In this document: positions 46,166-55,656 of the stretch, one piece after another
Layout of the letters: each line of letters starts with the position of its first letter
Numbering within the stretch: position 1 is the stretch's first letter
Source: Halodesulfovibrio sp.
GTDB lineage: Bacteria; Desulfobacterota; Desulfovibrionia; Desulfovibrionales; Desulfovibrionaceae
DNA: 64,000 nucleotides
Assembly (NCBI RefSeq): GCF_015482765.1
Contig: NZ_JADMLB010000021.1
Coordinates: forward strand, 18,145 to 82,144
Reading direction: 5' to 3'
Program-made: the position numbers and the translations under genes
Notes under the pieces: generated by a model
Database searches by the model: none
The model's input: the letters and a program-made list of their open reading frames with translations, nothing else
Told to the model about the DNA's origin: nothing

Positions 46166-46479
46166 AATATATGCTTTGAAGAAAATTTTTATGTGAATTG
46201 AACCACCAAGCGTACAACAACGTGCTGTCACAAGCGGCTATCAACGTTCTATTACCCAAGACGGAGCAATAAATAAAGCGCGTTTTACATTTGTTACCAA
46301 CAGGTTTTCGCCCATCACCAAGCTGTCAGTACAGGAAGCTTACATTTATCCAGCAGATCGAGATATCAGACCATACCGGATGCGATGAAACCCGTGGAAA
46401 ATCGTTAAACACGTTATATCTCAGTCACCTAATACCACAGAAAACCTATGATGGCACGTTGTTAAAATCTAGAAACGTC
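46166..46479. other. Intergenic region between ruvC and ruvA
   Basis: A 314-base stretch without a supportable gene. A plus-strand open frame (46291-46542) runs into the ruvC end but shows no motif. The ruvA promoter should lie at the right edge. Confidence 0.4.
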
Positions 46480-46971
46480 TTAAAGGTATTTGGCATACCT
46501 ACTGGTGTTAAGATGGCACACGGCAGCGGCAAGAGCATCTGAGGTATCAAGCGCCCAATCAGGCTTTTTTACCCCTAAAATTTGCGCAACCATAAATGCC
46601 ACTTGTTCTTTAGCAGCACGTCCACCGCCGACGATGGTCTGTTTGATCTTGGTTGGTTCATAACTGAAGACTTCAACATCATTTGCAGCACAGGCAGCAA
46701 GCGCCACACCTCTCGCCTGCCCGAGTTTCAGAGCAGATGCCGGATTCTTAGCAGTAAACACGTTTTCTACCGCCGCAACAGATGGTTTATGCAGTTGTAC
46801 AATGGCGTTCAGTTCTTTGAATATAAGCCCCATACGACGGGCAAAGTCTTTATCCGTGGCACGAATCGCACCGCAGTCAATGAGCTTTGCCACTCCGGAA
46901 ACCTCTTCAATAACACCCCACCCCATCACACGGGAACCAGGGTCAATGCCAAGTACTCGTTTAACAGTCAA
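46480..46971 (-). CDS. ruvC: Crossover junction endodeoxyribonuclease RuvC
   Basis: A 163-residue RNase H-fold resolvase that cuts Holliday junctions. The first catalytic Asp is in RVLGIDPGSRVMGWGVI, the Glu in VAAVENVFTAKNP, and the C-terminal pair in DTSDALAAAVCHLNT. The start codon is TTG at 46971 with GGAG upstream. It is separated from ruvA by a 314-base gap, so it is not in the same tight operon. Confidence 0.96.
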   Translation of the reverse strand: MTVKRVLGIDPGSRVMGWGVIEEVSGVAKLIDCGAIRATDKDFARRMGLIFKELNAIVQLHKPSVAAVENVFTAKNPASALKLGQARGVALAACAANDVEVFSYEPTKIKQTIVGGGRAAKEQVAFMVAQILGVKKPDWALDTSDALAAAVCHLNTSRYAKYL

Positions 46972-47080
46972 AACTTACTCCACTGTTGGTAAAATGATAC
47001 ATTCCAAATAGTCACTATGAGGTCTTCATATCATTTCGTCTACTGTCGAATAGTGCAACGCAAAATTAGAACATGCCAAC

Positions 47081-47114
47081 AAAAAAAGAGAGAGCCTTAC
47101 ACTCTCTCTTTTTC
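47081..47114 (-). terminator. Terminator of yebC
   Basis: On the minus strand AAAGAGAGAG and CTCTCTCTTT pair around a 7-base loop, followed by T. It lies about 50 bases after the yebC stop. Confidence 0.8.
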
Positions 47115-47161
47115 ACTTTCTTTTTGTCCATCAGGAAATGCCTGAAGAACAGAAGCGGAAC

Positions 47162-47911
47162 TTATTCAGCGTTAAGTTCTGCCATAACTTCGTCAGAAAC
47201 GTCCATGTTGGTAAATACGTTCTGAACATCATCGTTTTCTTCAAGAAGATCGATGAGGCGAAGCATTTTTTTAGCACCTTCAGCGTCAAGCTCAATGGTG
47301 TTCTGAGGAATTTTTGCCATTTCAGCAGATTCAATAGCAATACCGGCTTCTTCAAAAGCAGTACGAACTGCTTCCATGTCAGTCGGCTCACAACGGATAT
47401 CCCAATCTTCTGTTTCTTCAATGATGTCCTCTGCGCCAGCTTCAAGACCGATATCCATTACCTGTTCTTCGGAAACAGCATCTTTCTTGATGATGATCTG
47501 ACCTTTGTTGTCGAACATCCATGCAACAGAACCAGCTTCGCCCATGTTACCGTTACCTTTGTTCAAGGTGTGGCGCATTTCAGCAACGATGCGGTTTTTG
47601 TTATCAGAAGCAACTTCAATCAGGATAGCAACGCCACCAGGACCGTACCCTTCATAGGTGATCTCGTGGATATCACCACCAGCGAGTTCGCCGGTACCTT
47701 TTTTAATTGCGTTTTCAATTTTATCTTTAGGCAGGTTTACTGCTTTAGCAGCAGCAATAGCGGAGCGAAGACGCGGGTTGTTAGCAATATCACCACTTAC
47801 TTTTGCTGCAATGATGATCTCTTTTGCTGCGCGGGTAAACTGCTTAGAACGAACAGCGTCCTGACGACCCTTACGGTGCTTAATGTTAGCCCATTTACTA
47901 TGTCCAGCCAT
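47162..47911 (-). CDS. YebC/PmpR family transcription or translation factor
   Basis: A 249-residue YebC. The opening [19 protein letters not shown] is diagnostic, as are [29 protein letters not shown] and '[21 protein letters not shown]'. Members act as transcription regulators or ease ribosome stalling at proline tracts. AGGAGG precedes the ATG. It is next to ruvC as in many bacteria. Confidence 0.96.
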   Translation of the reverse strand: MAGHSKWANIKHRKGRQDAVRSKQFTRAAKEIIIAAKVSGDIANNPRLRSAIAAAKAVNLPKDKIENAIKKGTGELAGGDIHEITYEGYGPGGVAILIEVASDNKNRIVAEMRHTLNKGNGNMGEAGSVAWMFDNKGQIIIKKDAVSEEQVMDIGLEAGAEDIIEETEDWDIRCEPTDMEAVRTAFEEAGIAIESAEMAKIPQNTIELDAEGAKKMLRLIDLLEENDDVQNVFTNMDVSDEVMAELNAE

Positions 47912-48025
47912 GATTCCTCCTTACGTCGTTGCAGTATACGCACTGCAACTGGAACAATAAAAATAAAGTCACCCGCAACCATTTCGGGTGCTAAATATCA
48001 AAGGGAAGCCGATTCAGAGTCGGAA

Positions 48026-48637
48026 TTAATATTCGTATTCGAATTTCTTTCCGTTAAACCCGAGACCGACGTAAAAAATTTCCTTACTTTCATCGCGTGA
48101 GCTTTTCGGCTTAAAGGACTTCACGCTTTTGAAATACTTACGCATAGCAGTTGCGTAACCTTGTACATCAGGTCCCATAAATATTTTTACAACAAAGCTG
48201 CCGCCCGGTTTCAAGCAGTAGCAGGCAACATTAAGTGCTTCGTAACAAAGCTCTGCTGAGCGAGCCTGATCTGTAAACTTATGCCCTGTTGTTTTCGGTG
48301 CCATATCGCTGATCACAACATCGAACGGCATAATTTCAGCAAGAACATCTTCAAACTCCTGAGAACGTTCGAAAACATCTTCCTGCATAAACCGCACGTT
48401 CGGCGGGAATTCTGTTTCAGTTGTCTGAAGGTCTGCGCCGATAACCAGCCCGTCTGCACCGACTTTTTCAGCAGCGCCAAGAGACCACGAACCTGGAGCA
48501 GCGCCCAGATCGAGCACCTTCATGCCTTTGGAAAAGATTGCAAAACGCTTATCAATTTCCTTCAGCTTATATACTGATCGTGCAGGATAATTATCTTTTT
48601 TAGCCTGCATGAAGTAATGATCACGATATTTTTTCAT
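48026..48637 (-). CDS. rlmE: 23S rRNA (uridine2552-2'-O)-methyltransferase RlmE
   Basis: A 203-residue FtsJ-type methyltransferase. The SAM loop is [19 protein letters not shown], and the catalytic K-D-K-E set is contributed by [31 protein letters not shown] and [12 protein letters not shown] chose the ATG at 48637, where the family N-terminus begins, over a start 19 codons upstream. It precedes yebC on the same strand. Confidence 0.92.
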   Translation of the reverse strand: MKKYRDHYFMQAKKDNYPARSVYKLKEIDKRFAIFSKGMKVLDLGAAPGSWSLGAAEKVGADGLVIGADLQTTETEFPPNVRFMQEDVFERSQEFEDVLAEIMPFDVVISDMAPKTTGHKFTDQARSAELCYEALNVACYCLKPGGSFVVKIFMGPDVQGYATAMRKYFKSVKSFKPKSSRDESKEIFYVGLGFNGKKFEYEY

Positions 48638-48851
48638 AATAAAACCTGTGCATTTGTACAGTAAAGCGCAGTCAACGCCAAGCGGCGAATACAAAACGCC
48701 GCAGTAAAGGACAGTGCTGTCATGCTATCACGGGAATGCATATACAGCACTACATTGTCAGCTGCGCATGGTCACACCGATAAAATATTTCAGTGCGACA
48801 AAGAATCCGCATTGGATGTAAAGGGAAAGTGAGATTTCTGCAAGTTTATCG

Positions 48852-49391
48852 CTACAGCATATTCGGAGCAGCAAACTGCGGCTGTAGTTTAAGCCCCTCA
48901 ATAGCGATGCGGGCACATGCTTCTGCGTCTGATCCTGCATGGTGATGGTTGAGAGAAATACCAAGATGTCCGGAAACAGTATTTAACTTATGGTTCTCCA
49001 GATTAGGCCACACCTGACGAGCAAGCTTTACTGTGCATAAAAAACGCTCTGTTACCGCAGGCATCCCTGCTGCTGCAAGACAAGCGGAGAGAACTGAGCG
49101 GTCAAATGAAGCATTATGGGCTGCAACAAAATCTACACCGCGGAACAATGGAGTGAACTCAGGCCAAATTTCAGAAAAAACCGGCTCATTCTCAACATCT
49201 TTCCAGTGAATGTTATGTACACGAACACAAAACGGGCTGAACTTACTTCGCGGTGGCTGAACCAGACGGTACAGGCTATCCACGATCTCACCATCTTCAA
49301 CGCGAACAACAGCAACTGCACAAGCGCTGTCACGCTTTGCATCAGCTGTTTCAAAATCTATCGCTGCAAATGTTCCTTTGTATTCTGACAT
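48852..49391 (-). CDS. DnaQ-like 3'-5' exonuclease (DEDDh)
   Basis: A 179-residue exonuclease of the DEDDh family. The first acidic pair is in FAAIDFETADAKRDSACA, the next in VAAHNASFDRSVLSACL, and the final His/Asp in HHAGSDAEACARIAIEG. Substrate could be DNA ends or short RNA. It follows creA by one base, so the two are likely co-transcribed, though no functional link is known. Confidence 0.88.
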   Translation of the reverse strand: MSEYKGTFAAIDFETADAKRDSACAVAVVRVEDGEIVDSLYRLVQPPRSKFSPFCVRVHNIHWKDVENEPVFSEIWPEFTPLFRGVDFVAAHNASFDRSVLSACLAAAGMPAVTERFLCTVKLARQVWPNLENHKLNTVSGHLGISLNHHHAGSDAEACARIAIEGLKLQPQFAAPNML

Positions 49392-49392
49392 A

Positions 49393-49869
49393 TTACTTAC
49401 CCCAAGGGAGTACAGGAACGGTAGAAATAGAGTTCTTAGGAGAACCCTCTACAACCCGATCGCTATAAGAAAGATAGACAAGCACGTTTCTCTTCGGATC
49501 ATAAAAACGGACAACCTGCATTGTTTTAAACAACAACGAGGTGCGTTTCTTAAAGACAGCTTCGCCATCTTCTTTACCCGCTCTTACACGTGCAGGAATG
49601 GTAATCGGCCCAATCTGTACACAATCGACAGAAGCATCTGAAGTATCTTCGGCAAGACCTAATGATCCGCTTACTCCGCCTTTTTTCGCACGGCTCAAGT
49701 AACAGGTGACACCATCAATATCAGGATCATCAAAAGCTTCGATAACTACCTTGTCGTTAGCCCCGAGAATTTTAAACACAGTGCTTACAGAACCAATTTC
49801 TTCTGCAACAGCAACAGACGTCATACTCAGCACAAGTGCCATACTCAGTGCCAGTGTACGTAATTTCAT
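49393..49869 (-). CDS. creA: CreA family periplasmic protein
   Basis: A 158-residue CreA protein with a signal peptide ([15 protein letters not shown]). The family pattern includes [52 protein letters not shown]. Function is unknown. I chose the ATG at 49869, preceded by GGAGAGGAG. The open frame upstream adds 33 unlikely residues. Confidence 0.9.
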   Translation of the reverse strand: MKLRTLALSMALVLSMTSVAVAEEIGSVSTVFKILGANDKVVIEAFDDPDIDGVTCYLSRAKKGGVSGSLGLAEDTSDASVDCVQIGPITIPARVRAGKEDGEAVFKKRTSLLFKTMQVVRFYDPKRNVLVYLSYSDRVVEGSPKNSISTVPVLPWGK

Positions 49870-50082
49870 ACCTTCTCCTCTCCAAATTAATACAAGAGAG
49901 AGATTCAACCGTAAAAACGGCATTTTTGCAAGCTTTGCCCTCTTTCGAGAAAGGTTTGACCGTATCATTGGAGTTTTTCTGCGTTGAGGTACACTAACAA
50001 GTATCTAACTTCGGTGGATCTCCTGCCCTCGTGCAGGTGTATTCAATATATATCGCAAGAATAACCCAATAAGGAGAGTGCC

Positions 50083-50574
50083 ATGCTCCCGGAAATACAT
50101 AAAATTCTTCTTGCCACAGACCTTTCTGACGATGCCGGAGTAGCACTGCGCTACGCTATCAGCCTGTCAGAAAAGTATGACGCTGAGCTCATTTTATTAC
50201 ACGTGCTCCCCAACATGGTGGATCAGGTGTACTTGAACTCAGGGTTTGACTTTGCCGCCGTATATGATGATAAAACAATTAAGGTACTTTTGGAGGCAGG
50301 TGCAGAAAAAGCAAAAGAAACTGTTCGTAAAATTATGCAGGATCAATGCGACGAAATGACAGAAGGCAGAGCACAATGTGCTCATATTAAGGTTACTCCT
50401 GTCATAGCCTCCGGCAGTGCCGTGAAGAAAATTGTAGAGCACGCACGAGATTGCGACCTCGTGGTTATGGGAACCAAAGGGCACAGCAAAATTGGCGGCA
50501 TTCTTGTAGGCAGCGTAGCACAAGGTGTTATAGCCAAAAGCCCGACGCCGGTTCTTATTGTCCGTTCAGCATAA
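50083..50574 (+). CDS. Universal stress protein (ATP-binding type)
   Basis: A 163-residue UspA-like protein. The start LPEIHKILLATDLSDDAGVALRYA and the C-terminal VVMGTKGHSKIGGILVGSVAQGVIAKSPTPVLIV match the family's G-2x-G-9x-G ATP site. AAGGAGAG stands before the ATG. It is followed 23 bases later by a paralogue (also starting MLP.IHKIL.ATDLS), so the pair arose by tandem duplication. Confidence 0.93.
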   Translation: MLPEIHKILLATDLSDDAGVALRYAISLSEKYDAELILLHVLPNMVDQVYLNSGFDFAAVYDDKTIKVLLEAGAEKAKETVRKIMQDQCDEMTEGRAQCAHIKVTPVIASGSAVKKIVEHARDCDLVVMGTKGHSKIGGILVGSVAQGVIAKSPTPVLIVRSA

Positions 50575-50597
50575 CCTTCAGATCACCGGAGATTGCC

Positions 50598-51110
50598 ATG
50601 CTGCCTCAAATTCATAAAATTCTGTACGCAACCGACCTTTCTGAACCAGCAAAACATGCTCTCGGATACGCCTTGTCCCTTGCTGGACAATACAAGGCTG
50701 AACTTATGCTTCTTCATGTTATTCCAGACTGGGCTCGAAACGTCACTCTTGCTTCAGGGCTAGATTTTGCCACTATTTACAATGAAGACACTTGGCTGAA
50801 AATCAAGGACGATGTGTTACGCGACAGTATGAAGCATGCAAAAGAACGCATTGAGTCTGCCTACCTGCATTACAAGCACGAGTTGGAAGATGGTGGCGTT
50901 ACAACCAGCGTCCATGTTCAAACCGGACACCCTGTCAGCACCATACTTCAGTTTGCTTCAGCAGCAGATCTGGTTGTAATGGGAACCTATGGCCACTCTC
51001 GTCTGGGAAATCTGTTTGCAGGCAGTGTTGCACAAGGTGTTATTGCTAAAAGCCCTGTTCCTGTTCTGGTTGTTCCACTGGAAAAAGACGGAACCTCCAG
51101 CCCGTTATAA
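50598..51110 (+). CDS. Universal stress protein (tandem paralogue)
   Basis: A 170-residue UspA-like protein, paralogue of the previous gene. It keeps the ATP motif VVMGTYGHSRLGNLFAGSVAQGVIAKSPVPVLVV. The middle part (DVLRDSMKHAKERIESAYLHYKHELEDGG) is helical. I chose the ATG at 50598 with CCGGAG upstream, rather than the longer frame from 50451, which runs through the end of the first gene. A terminator follows. Confidence 0.93.
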   Translation: MLPQIHKILYATDLSEPAKHALGYALSLAGQYKAELMLLHVIPDWARNVTLASGLDFATIYNEDTWLKIKDDVLRDSMKHAKERIESAYLHYKHELEDGGVTTSVHVQTGHPVSTILQFASAADLVVMGTYGHSRLGNLFAGSVAQGVIAKSPVPVLVVPLEKDGTSSPL

Positions 51111-51118
51111 TTCGTCAT

Positions 51119-51155
51119 TAAAAAGGGTACCGCAACAGCGGTACCCTTTTCTTTT
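51119..51155 (+). terminator. Terminator of the universal stress protein pair
   Basis: AAAAGGGTACCGC and GCGGTACCCTTTT are perfect 13-bp arms around AACA and are followed by CTTTTT. Confidence 0.92.
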
Positions 51156-51177
51156 TACTTTGTGCAGGTGAGGTAAG

Positions 51178-51516
51178 TTAACAGAGCTTAGCGCCCAGTG
51201 GTACATCGCTATCAACACCGCATAGAACAATCTCGCCCTCTTTATCTGCAAAGCCCGTAACAAGACATTCAGACATAATCGGGCCAATCTGCTTTTTAGG
51301 AAAATTCACAACTGCTACAACCAATCGACCCACTAATTCTTCCGGCGTATAGTGTGCAGTAATCTGAGCACTTGATTTACGCTGTCCAATTTCGTCACCA
51401 AAATCTATATGCATTATATAGGCAGGTTTTCGTGCTTCTTTGAAAACTTCTGCTGAAAGAATTTTTCCTACACGCAACTCTACTTTTTCAAAATCACTCC
51501 AGCTGATTGTCTCCAT
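51178..51516 (-). CDS. csaA: tRNA-binding domain protein, CsaA type
   Basis: A 112-residue OB-fold protein with the tRNA_bind domain: FEKVELRVGKILSAEVFKEARKPAYIMHIDFGDEIGQRKSSAQITAHYTPEELVGR, VVAVVNFPKKQIGPIMSECLVTGF. CsaA acts as an export-related chaperone and binds tRNA. The same fold ends some methionyl-tRNA synthetases, but the length fits CsaA. It converges with the universal stress genes. Confidence 0.9.
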   Translation of the reverse strand: METISWSDFEKVELRVGKILSAEVFKEARKPAYIMHIDFGDEIGQRKSSAQITAHYTPEELVGRLVVAVVNFPKKQIGPIMSECLVTGFADKEGEIVLCGVDSDVPLGAKLC

Positions 51517-51624
51517 GCTCTCACCTCTTTTTATCGTCCTATACTACTCTGTGGTATGATCAAAAAACCGTATGAAGACATTACAAAAACTGAATAGCAA
51601 AATCTTGAACAAAACTGACATGTA

Positions 51625-52431
51625 TTAAAAAAGCAATCTCTGACGTCGATACTGCCCTGGCGTAACACCGTAGCGCTTCTTAAACTGACGCGTCAGATGA
51701 CTCTGATCCGCAAGCCCTACCATAGGAGCAATCTGGGAAAAGGGTACATCGGCATCTATACATTGACGGGCCTTCTCCAGCCTCAACTGCGTTAAGTATG
51801 CATGAGGCGTCATTCCTTTTTGAAAACGGAAAAGTCGAATTAAATGATAGCTGCTGCAGCTAAACTGCTCTGCAAGATCTTCAAGCTGAATTTGATGCTC
51901 CAAATGCGCATGGAAAAAATCCACTGCTGCCTTTATGCGCCAATCACAACCATCACGAACCGGCTTCAGCTCTCGCCCGCCACATTCTGCAAACAATGTT
52001 GAAAACGCTTCAAGTACAAGCTCATCAGAGTGAAAGATATCCTGCTCACCAAGCAGGTACTCATGAAGTATAGTGAGTTTTTTCCATAACGAACCATTCT
52101 CCACCACTCGATTCCCTAATGGGGCAATGTATTCTTTTTCATAAATATGAAGGTACTGCTTTTGAAAAAATGCTTCGGTGCAATAAAAACTTCGTAAGTG
52201 GCTGGCGCTCTCGTGACATGAAGAGTTCGCATGGGGCACTTCCGGTTCAATAAGGCTCACCTCGCCCTTATCCAAAATTCTTTTTCCGCCACTAACCGTG
52301 TATTTCTCACCGGTTTCAGAATTCAGCCATAAAACATATGCATCATGCAAATGTTCACGAAAATGATGACCTCCTGAACAGGAAAGAATCTCAAGCCCTT
52401 CATATCTTGATGGTGGATACACAATATTCAT
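51625..52431 (-). CDS. AraC family transcriptional regulator
   Basis: A 268-residue regulator. Residues about 1-155 are an AraC-type cupin sensor domain with HFREHLHDAYVLWL and a cysteine/His-rich middle. Residues about 165-268 are two helix-turn-helix motifs (LEDLAEQFSCSSYHLIRLFRFQKGMTPHAYLTQLRLEKARQCI, SQIAPMVGLADQSHLTRQFKKRYGVTPGQYR). I chose the ATG at 52431 with AGGATATG upstream. Its target is unknown; gap lies immediately upstream in transcription but is separated by a terminator. Confidence 0.87.
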   Translation of the reverse strand: MNIVYPPSRYEGLEILSCSGGHHFREHLHDAYVLWLNSETGEKYTVSGGKRILDKGEVSLIEPEVPHANSSCHESASHLRSFYCTEAFFQKQYLHIYEKEYIAPLGNRVVENGSLWKKLTILHEYLLGEQDIFHSDELVLEAFSTLFAECGGRELKPVRDGCDWRIKAAVDFFHAHLEHQIQLEDLAEQFSCSSYHLIRLFRFQKGMTPHAYLTQLRLEKARQCIDADVPFSQIAPMVGLADQSHLTRQFKKRYGVTPGQYRRQRLLF

Positions 52432-52489
52432 AGGGCATATCCTAATCAATTCCGACAAGAAGAGGCAAGGCGCTTCCTTTGTCCGTTTA

Positions 52490-52530
52490 TCCAAAAAAAA
52501 ATCTGCCCTTCCGGACAGATTTTTTTTCAC
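52490..52530 (-). terminator. Terminator of gap
   Basis: On the minus strand AATCTGTCC and GGGCAGATT pair with one mismatch around GGAA, with a T run on the downstream side. It separates gap from the AraC gene. Confidence 0.85.
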
Positions 52531-52549
52531 ACAAATTCTCTTCTAAAAC

Positions 52550-53569
52550 TTAACCAGCCGAAGAAATTTCGTTTTTAAGTGCTTGTTCCTCACGAACCAT
52601 TCCAGCAACTTTTTCAGTTAACCGTAAAAGTTGATTAGAGAAACTGGCTTCATTATCATACCAAGCCACCAATTTCAGCAATGTTCCGTTTTGAAGCGCA
52701 GTGAGCTGCCCATCAACAACAGAACCAAAAGTGGAGCCGTTGAAGTCACAGGAAACAAGCGGTTCATCGGTGTATCCCAGATGCTCGTTCGCTGCTTCAC
52801 GCAATACGCTATTTACCTCTTCAACTGTGGTCGACTTTTCAAGCTCGAAAACACAGTCGATCATCGCCACACTCAGTGTAGGAACACGGTAGGCAATGCC
52901 CTGCAATCGTCCTTTCATGTCTGGAATAACCTCTGCGACAGTTTCTGTGGTTCCCACAGGTGTCGGAAGCATATTCATATGACACGCACGGGCGCGACGA
53001 AGATCAGGGTAATCATCATCCAGCAGCTTCTGACGTTGCGTTACCGGATGGATAGTTGTCATGTAGCCACGTTTTACACCAAACTTTTTGTGCAGCGGGT
53101 GCAACGGAAGCGCAAGACAGTTAGTAGTACATGAGGCGTTAGAAATAATATGGTGGTCAGAACGCAAATCCTGATCATTAACACCCATCACAACCGTAAC
53201 ATCCGCCTCAGGTGCAGGACAGGCAACAATTACCTTTTTTGCACCGCAAGCCATATGTTGCTGACAATGTTCGCGGGCTGCAAAACAGCCTGCCGCTTCT
53301 ATAACGATATCACACTCACTCCAGTCCCACTTGCTACATTCTTTTTGTGTAACAGAAACAAAGGAGTCCTTTAACATAAAGCCGCCTTCAACGCTTTTGG
53401 CGTCCATAAAGCGACCATGTACTGAGTCATACCGTAACAGATGCGTCGCATCTTCAGCGGACATGAGATCATTAACCGTTACAAGGCGCAAATTCTCATG
53501 TCCGGAGAGTAGGCGGGTCAGATATCGGCCGATTCGACCGAATCCATTAATCCCAATAGTTACAGACAT
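52550..53569 (-). CDS. gap: Type I glyceraldehyde-3-phosphate dehydrogenase
   Basis: A 339-residue dehydrogenase that oxidises glyceraldehyde-3-phosphate to 1,3-bisphosphoglycerate. The NAD motif is IGINGFGRIGR and the active-site Cys147 is in SNASCTTNCLA. TTTHPVT-like TTIHPVTQRQKLLDD, 'GTTETVAEVIPDMKGRLQGIAYRVP' and WYDNEASFSNQLL are present. I chose the ATG at 53569 with GGGGGAG. Unusual substitutions near the active site include HPVTQRQ where many gap enzymes have HAYTGDQ, so it may be a divergent isozyme. Confidence 0.92.
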   Translation of the reverse strand: MSVTIGINGFGRIGRYLTRLLSGHENLRLVTVNDLMSAEDATHLLRYDSVHGRFMDAKSVEGGFMLKDSFVSVTQKECSKWDWSECDIVIEAAGCFAAREHCQQHMACGAKKVIVACPAPEADVTVVMGVNDQDLRSDHHIISNASCTTNCLALPLHPLHKKFGVKRGYMTTIHPVTQRQKLLDDDYPDLRRARACHMNMLPTPVGTTETVAEVIPDMKGRLQGIAYRVPTLSVAMIDCVFELEKSTTVEEVNSVLREAANEHLGYTDEPLVSCDFNGSTFGSVVDGQLTALQNGTLLKLVAWYDNEASFSNQLLRLTEKVAGMVREEQALKNEISSAG

Positions 53570-53632
53570 CTCTCCCCCAGCTGAAAAACACAACATGCCG
53601 AACGAACGGGAACCGTCCGGCAACCGAAAGCT

Positions 53633-54004
53633 CTAGGCTTCCCAGATTTCAATACTTTCATCAGAAATTTCTAAATCTTCTATGAAAGCACTTGCGAAAC
53701 CCTCTTCACCTTCGGGTACGATGACGACAAACTGAATATCGTGACCATCTGCAAAATCAGCAAAAGCCTTAAAACGCTGAGAGGTTTCCGGCACAGCAAA
53801 AAAATCTTTGGTAACTACGTCAAAAATAAACTTAACGTTTTTTCTGTTTGTTGCCTGAAGCTCCGGCATAAAACCGTTAACTTCTTCCGGTTCATCAAAA
53901 CCCTCAAACCCGTAAGTTCGAACATCTTTATAGCCGGAATCCAGCAAGGCTTCCAATGCAGTTTCTACTAATTCATCACGCAGTTGTAACACGTCATCAT
54001 GCAT
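53633..54004 (-). CDS. Acidic protein, possibly with a nuclease-like fold
   Basis: A 123-residue soluble acidic protein. A pattern of GFMPELQATNRKNVKFIFDVVTKDFFAVPETSQRFKAFADFADGHDIQFVVIVPEGEE looks like the strand order of PD-(D/E)xK nuclease-like folds, with a Pro-Glu, an Asp in a strand and a Lys after it, but the catalytic set is not convincing. I do not assign a function. Start is an ATG with only a weak upstream site. It lies 63 bases ahead of gap in the same direction. Confidence 0.6.
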   Translation of the reverse strand: MHDDVLQLRDELVETALEALLDSGYKDVRTYGFEGFDEPEEVNGFMPELQATNRKNVKFIFDVVTKDFFAVPETSQRFKAFADFADGHDIQFVVIVPEGEEGFASAFIEDLEISDESIEIWEA

Positions 54005-54681
54005 GTTTTTCTATGACCTTATAATATATAGTAAAAGATATATCTCTGCGGCACGCCAGGCATGCAGCACAGAGCCAGTAATTTCAGCATACACTCGTAC
54101 TGCATAGCTAATCCCAACTGCTTGGTCAGTCAAGGCGAATACTCGCAGTGAAAGCGGTTTCCCACCGTATTTTAGCTAGTTATTTCTACAATTATTTCTA
54201 TACGTTTCTATTCCGTTACCCAGTAGTAATTGTAACATCAGCATAATTTGAAGAAGCTTGAGTATAAAACATATTAACAGCACGGCTCTTATATTTTATA
54301 TTACCCAGCTTTATTATCTTCATAAGTTTTTTTTGATTGCACTATGAAAAAAACGGCGTAGAGTGGCCTCTGCCGCCTCTGTTGTCTTATGAAAAAGACA
54401 ATCGCTGTTTCTGATGTCCTGCTCACCATTATCATCTAACGACACAACAGCCAGATACGGCAATAAAATTTATGCGTAATCCCTCTGCAGTACTGCTTGC
54501 TGCAGAGGGATTATTAATTCTTTCACGCAAAAGACCGCCGAACACCACTAAGACGGTTGTCTTTTTTCCTATTAGCGAAAGTACTCAAAAGAGAGTACTT
54601 ACTCGTTTTTATGGAATAATTTGCAGATATTTTGACTATCATACCAATTCCTCGTATTCTTGGACTAGGTATGGAGGACTC
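54005..54681. other. Long AT-rich intergenic region upstream of the LysR gene
   Basis: A 677-base stretch with no convincing gene. It contains two hairpins: TTGTCTT/AAGACAA at 54382-54401 and the 13-bp stem described next. An open frame extends the LysR gene upstream to 54472, but its translation is unlike any LysR N-terminus. Confidence 0.5.
54478..54512 (+). promoter_or_regulatory. 13-bp perfect hairpin in the LysR leader
   Basis: AATCCCTCTGCAG at 54478-54490 and CTGCAGAGGGATT at 54500-54512 are perfect arms with a 9-base loop, 170 bases before the LysR start. Only a broken T run follows (ATTAATTCTTT). It may end a short upstream transcript or regulate the LysR mRNA. Confidence 0.55.
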
Positions 54682-55581
54682 ATGAACTTTCGACAGCTAG
54701 AACTATTTCTTTCCCTTGCCAAAACGCCAAACATTTCTGTTGTGGCGAAAGAGCATTTTCTTACTCAGTCTGCCGTTTCTGTAGCCATTAAAGGCCTTGA
54801 ACAGGAACTAGGAGTTCAGCTTTTTGATCGCCTGAACCGCAGGCTGAGCTTGAACTCTAATGGTAGACTGCTGTTGCAGAACCTTGAACCGGTTATGGAG
54901 AATTTCCATAACGTCCTTCACTCGTTTGAAGGAGACCTGCTCACCGGTATTCTGAAAGTAGGAGCCTCGTCGACGATTGCCGACTATATCCTTCCTCAAA
55001 TTTTATTCGAAGTTTCAGACTCGTATAAACAGGTAACCATTGAAACAGTATTTTCCAACCCGCAGGTTATTATCAGCAAGGTTGAAAATGGCGATGTTGA
55101 TCTCGGTTTGGTCGAGAAAGAAATTCCGAACAAAATGCTTATCTATACCCGCCTGTGTGAAGATGACCTCATCATCGTTTCGACAGACGAAAAACTGGCA
55201 AAAAACGGCCCATACGATATCGAAGAACTTCTCGATAAAAAGTGGATTATTCGCGAGTCAGGTGCTGGTGTCCGTGATGCTTTGGAAGATTACATGGGCC
55301 CGCTTATGAGCAAACTCAATGTAGTTCTCGAGCTTGACCACACAGAATCCATTAAGCGTATTCTCCACAACCCGAACACGATCTCATGCATGTCGCCGTT
55401 TGCCATCCAGCGAGAACTTGATAACGGTGAAGTATTCCCTATTGAAATCAAGGGGCCTCCTATCAGTCGCTACTTCTACTCTGTTACACACAAAGTAAAG
55501 TATCGTACTCGGTTACTTGATAAGTTTGAAAAAGCCGTTACCTCGTACCTTGATACTGATAAACTGCTCTACAGGAACTAA
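54682..55581 (+). CDS. LysR family transcriptional regulator
   Basis: A 299-residue LTTR. The N-terminal winged helix is MNFRQLELFLSLAKTPNISVVAKEHFLTQSAVSVAIKGLEQELGVQLFDRLNRR. The effector domain (about 90-295) is of periplasmic-binding-protein type. The AtuR-like/CysL-like variant with IVSTDEKLAKNGPYDIEELLDKKWIIRESGAG resembles CysL/YwfK regulators of sulfur metabolism, but this is only an impression. The ATG at 54682 has GGAGG upstream. The following gene is an unrelated membrane protein. Confidence 0.9.
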   Translation: MNFRQLELFLSLAKTPNISVVAKEHFLTQSAVSVAIKGLEQELGVQLFDRLNRRLSLNSNGRLLLQNLEPVMENFHNVLHSFEGDLLTGILKVGASSTIADYILPQILFEVSDSYKQVTIETVFSNPQVIISKVENGDVDLGLVEKEIPNKMLIYTRLCEDDLIIVSTDEKLAKNGPYDIEELLDKKWIIRESGAGVRDALEDYMGPLMSKLNVVLELDHTESIKRILHNPNTISCMSPFAIQRELDNGEVFPIEIKGPPISRYFYSVTHKVKYRTRLLDKFEKAVTSYLDTDKLLYRN

Positions 55582-55656
55582 TACCGCCTGCTTGCAAACT
55601 GTACCGTTCACACGTAGAGTTTTTATCCACATGATTCTTCAAAGAGGATAAGCGCA

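Noticed and set aside
46291..46542. 83-codon open frame between ruvA and ruvC
   Set aside because: It overlaps the conserved end of ruvC in antisense and shows no motif.
47138..48100. 320-codon open frame on the plus strand antisense to yebC and the rlmE end
   Set aside because: It is a composition artefact opposite a well-supported gene. It has no motif and is rich in Phe, Cys and Asn, typical of antisense frames.
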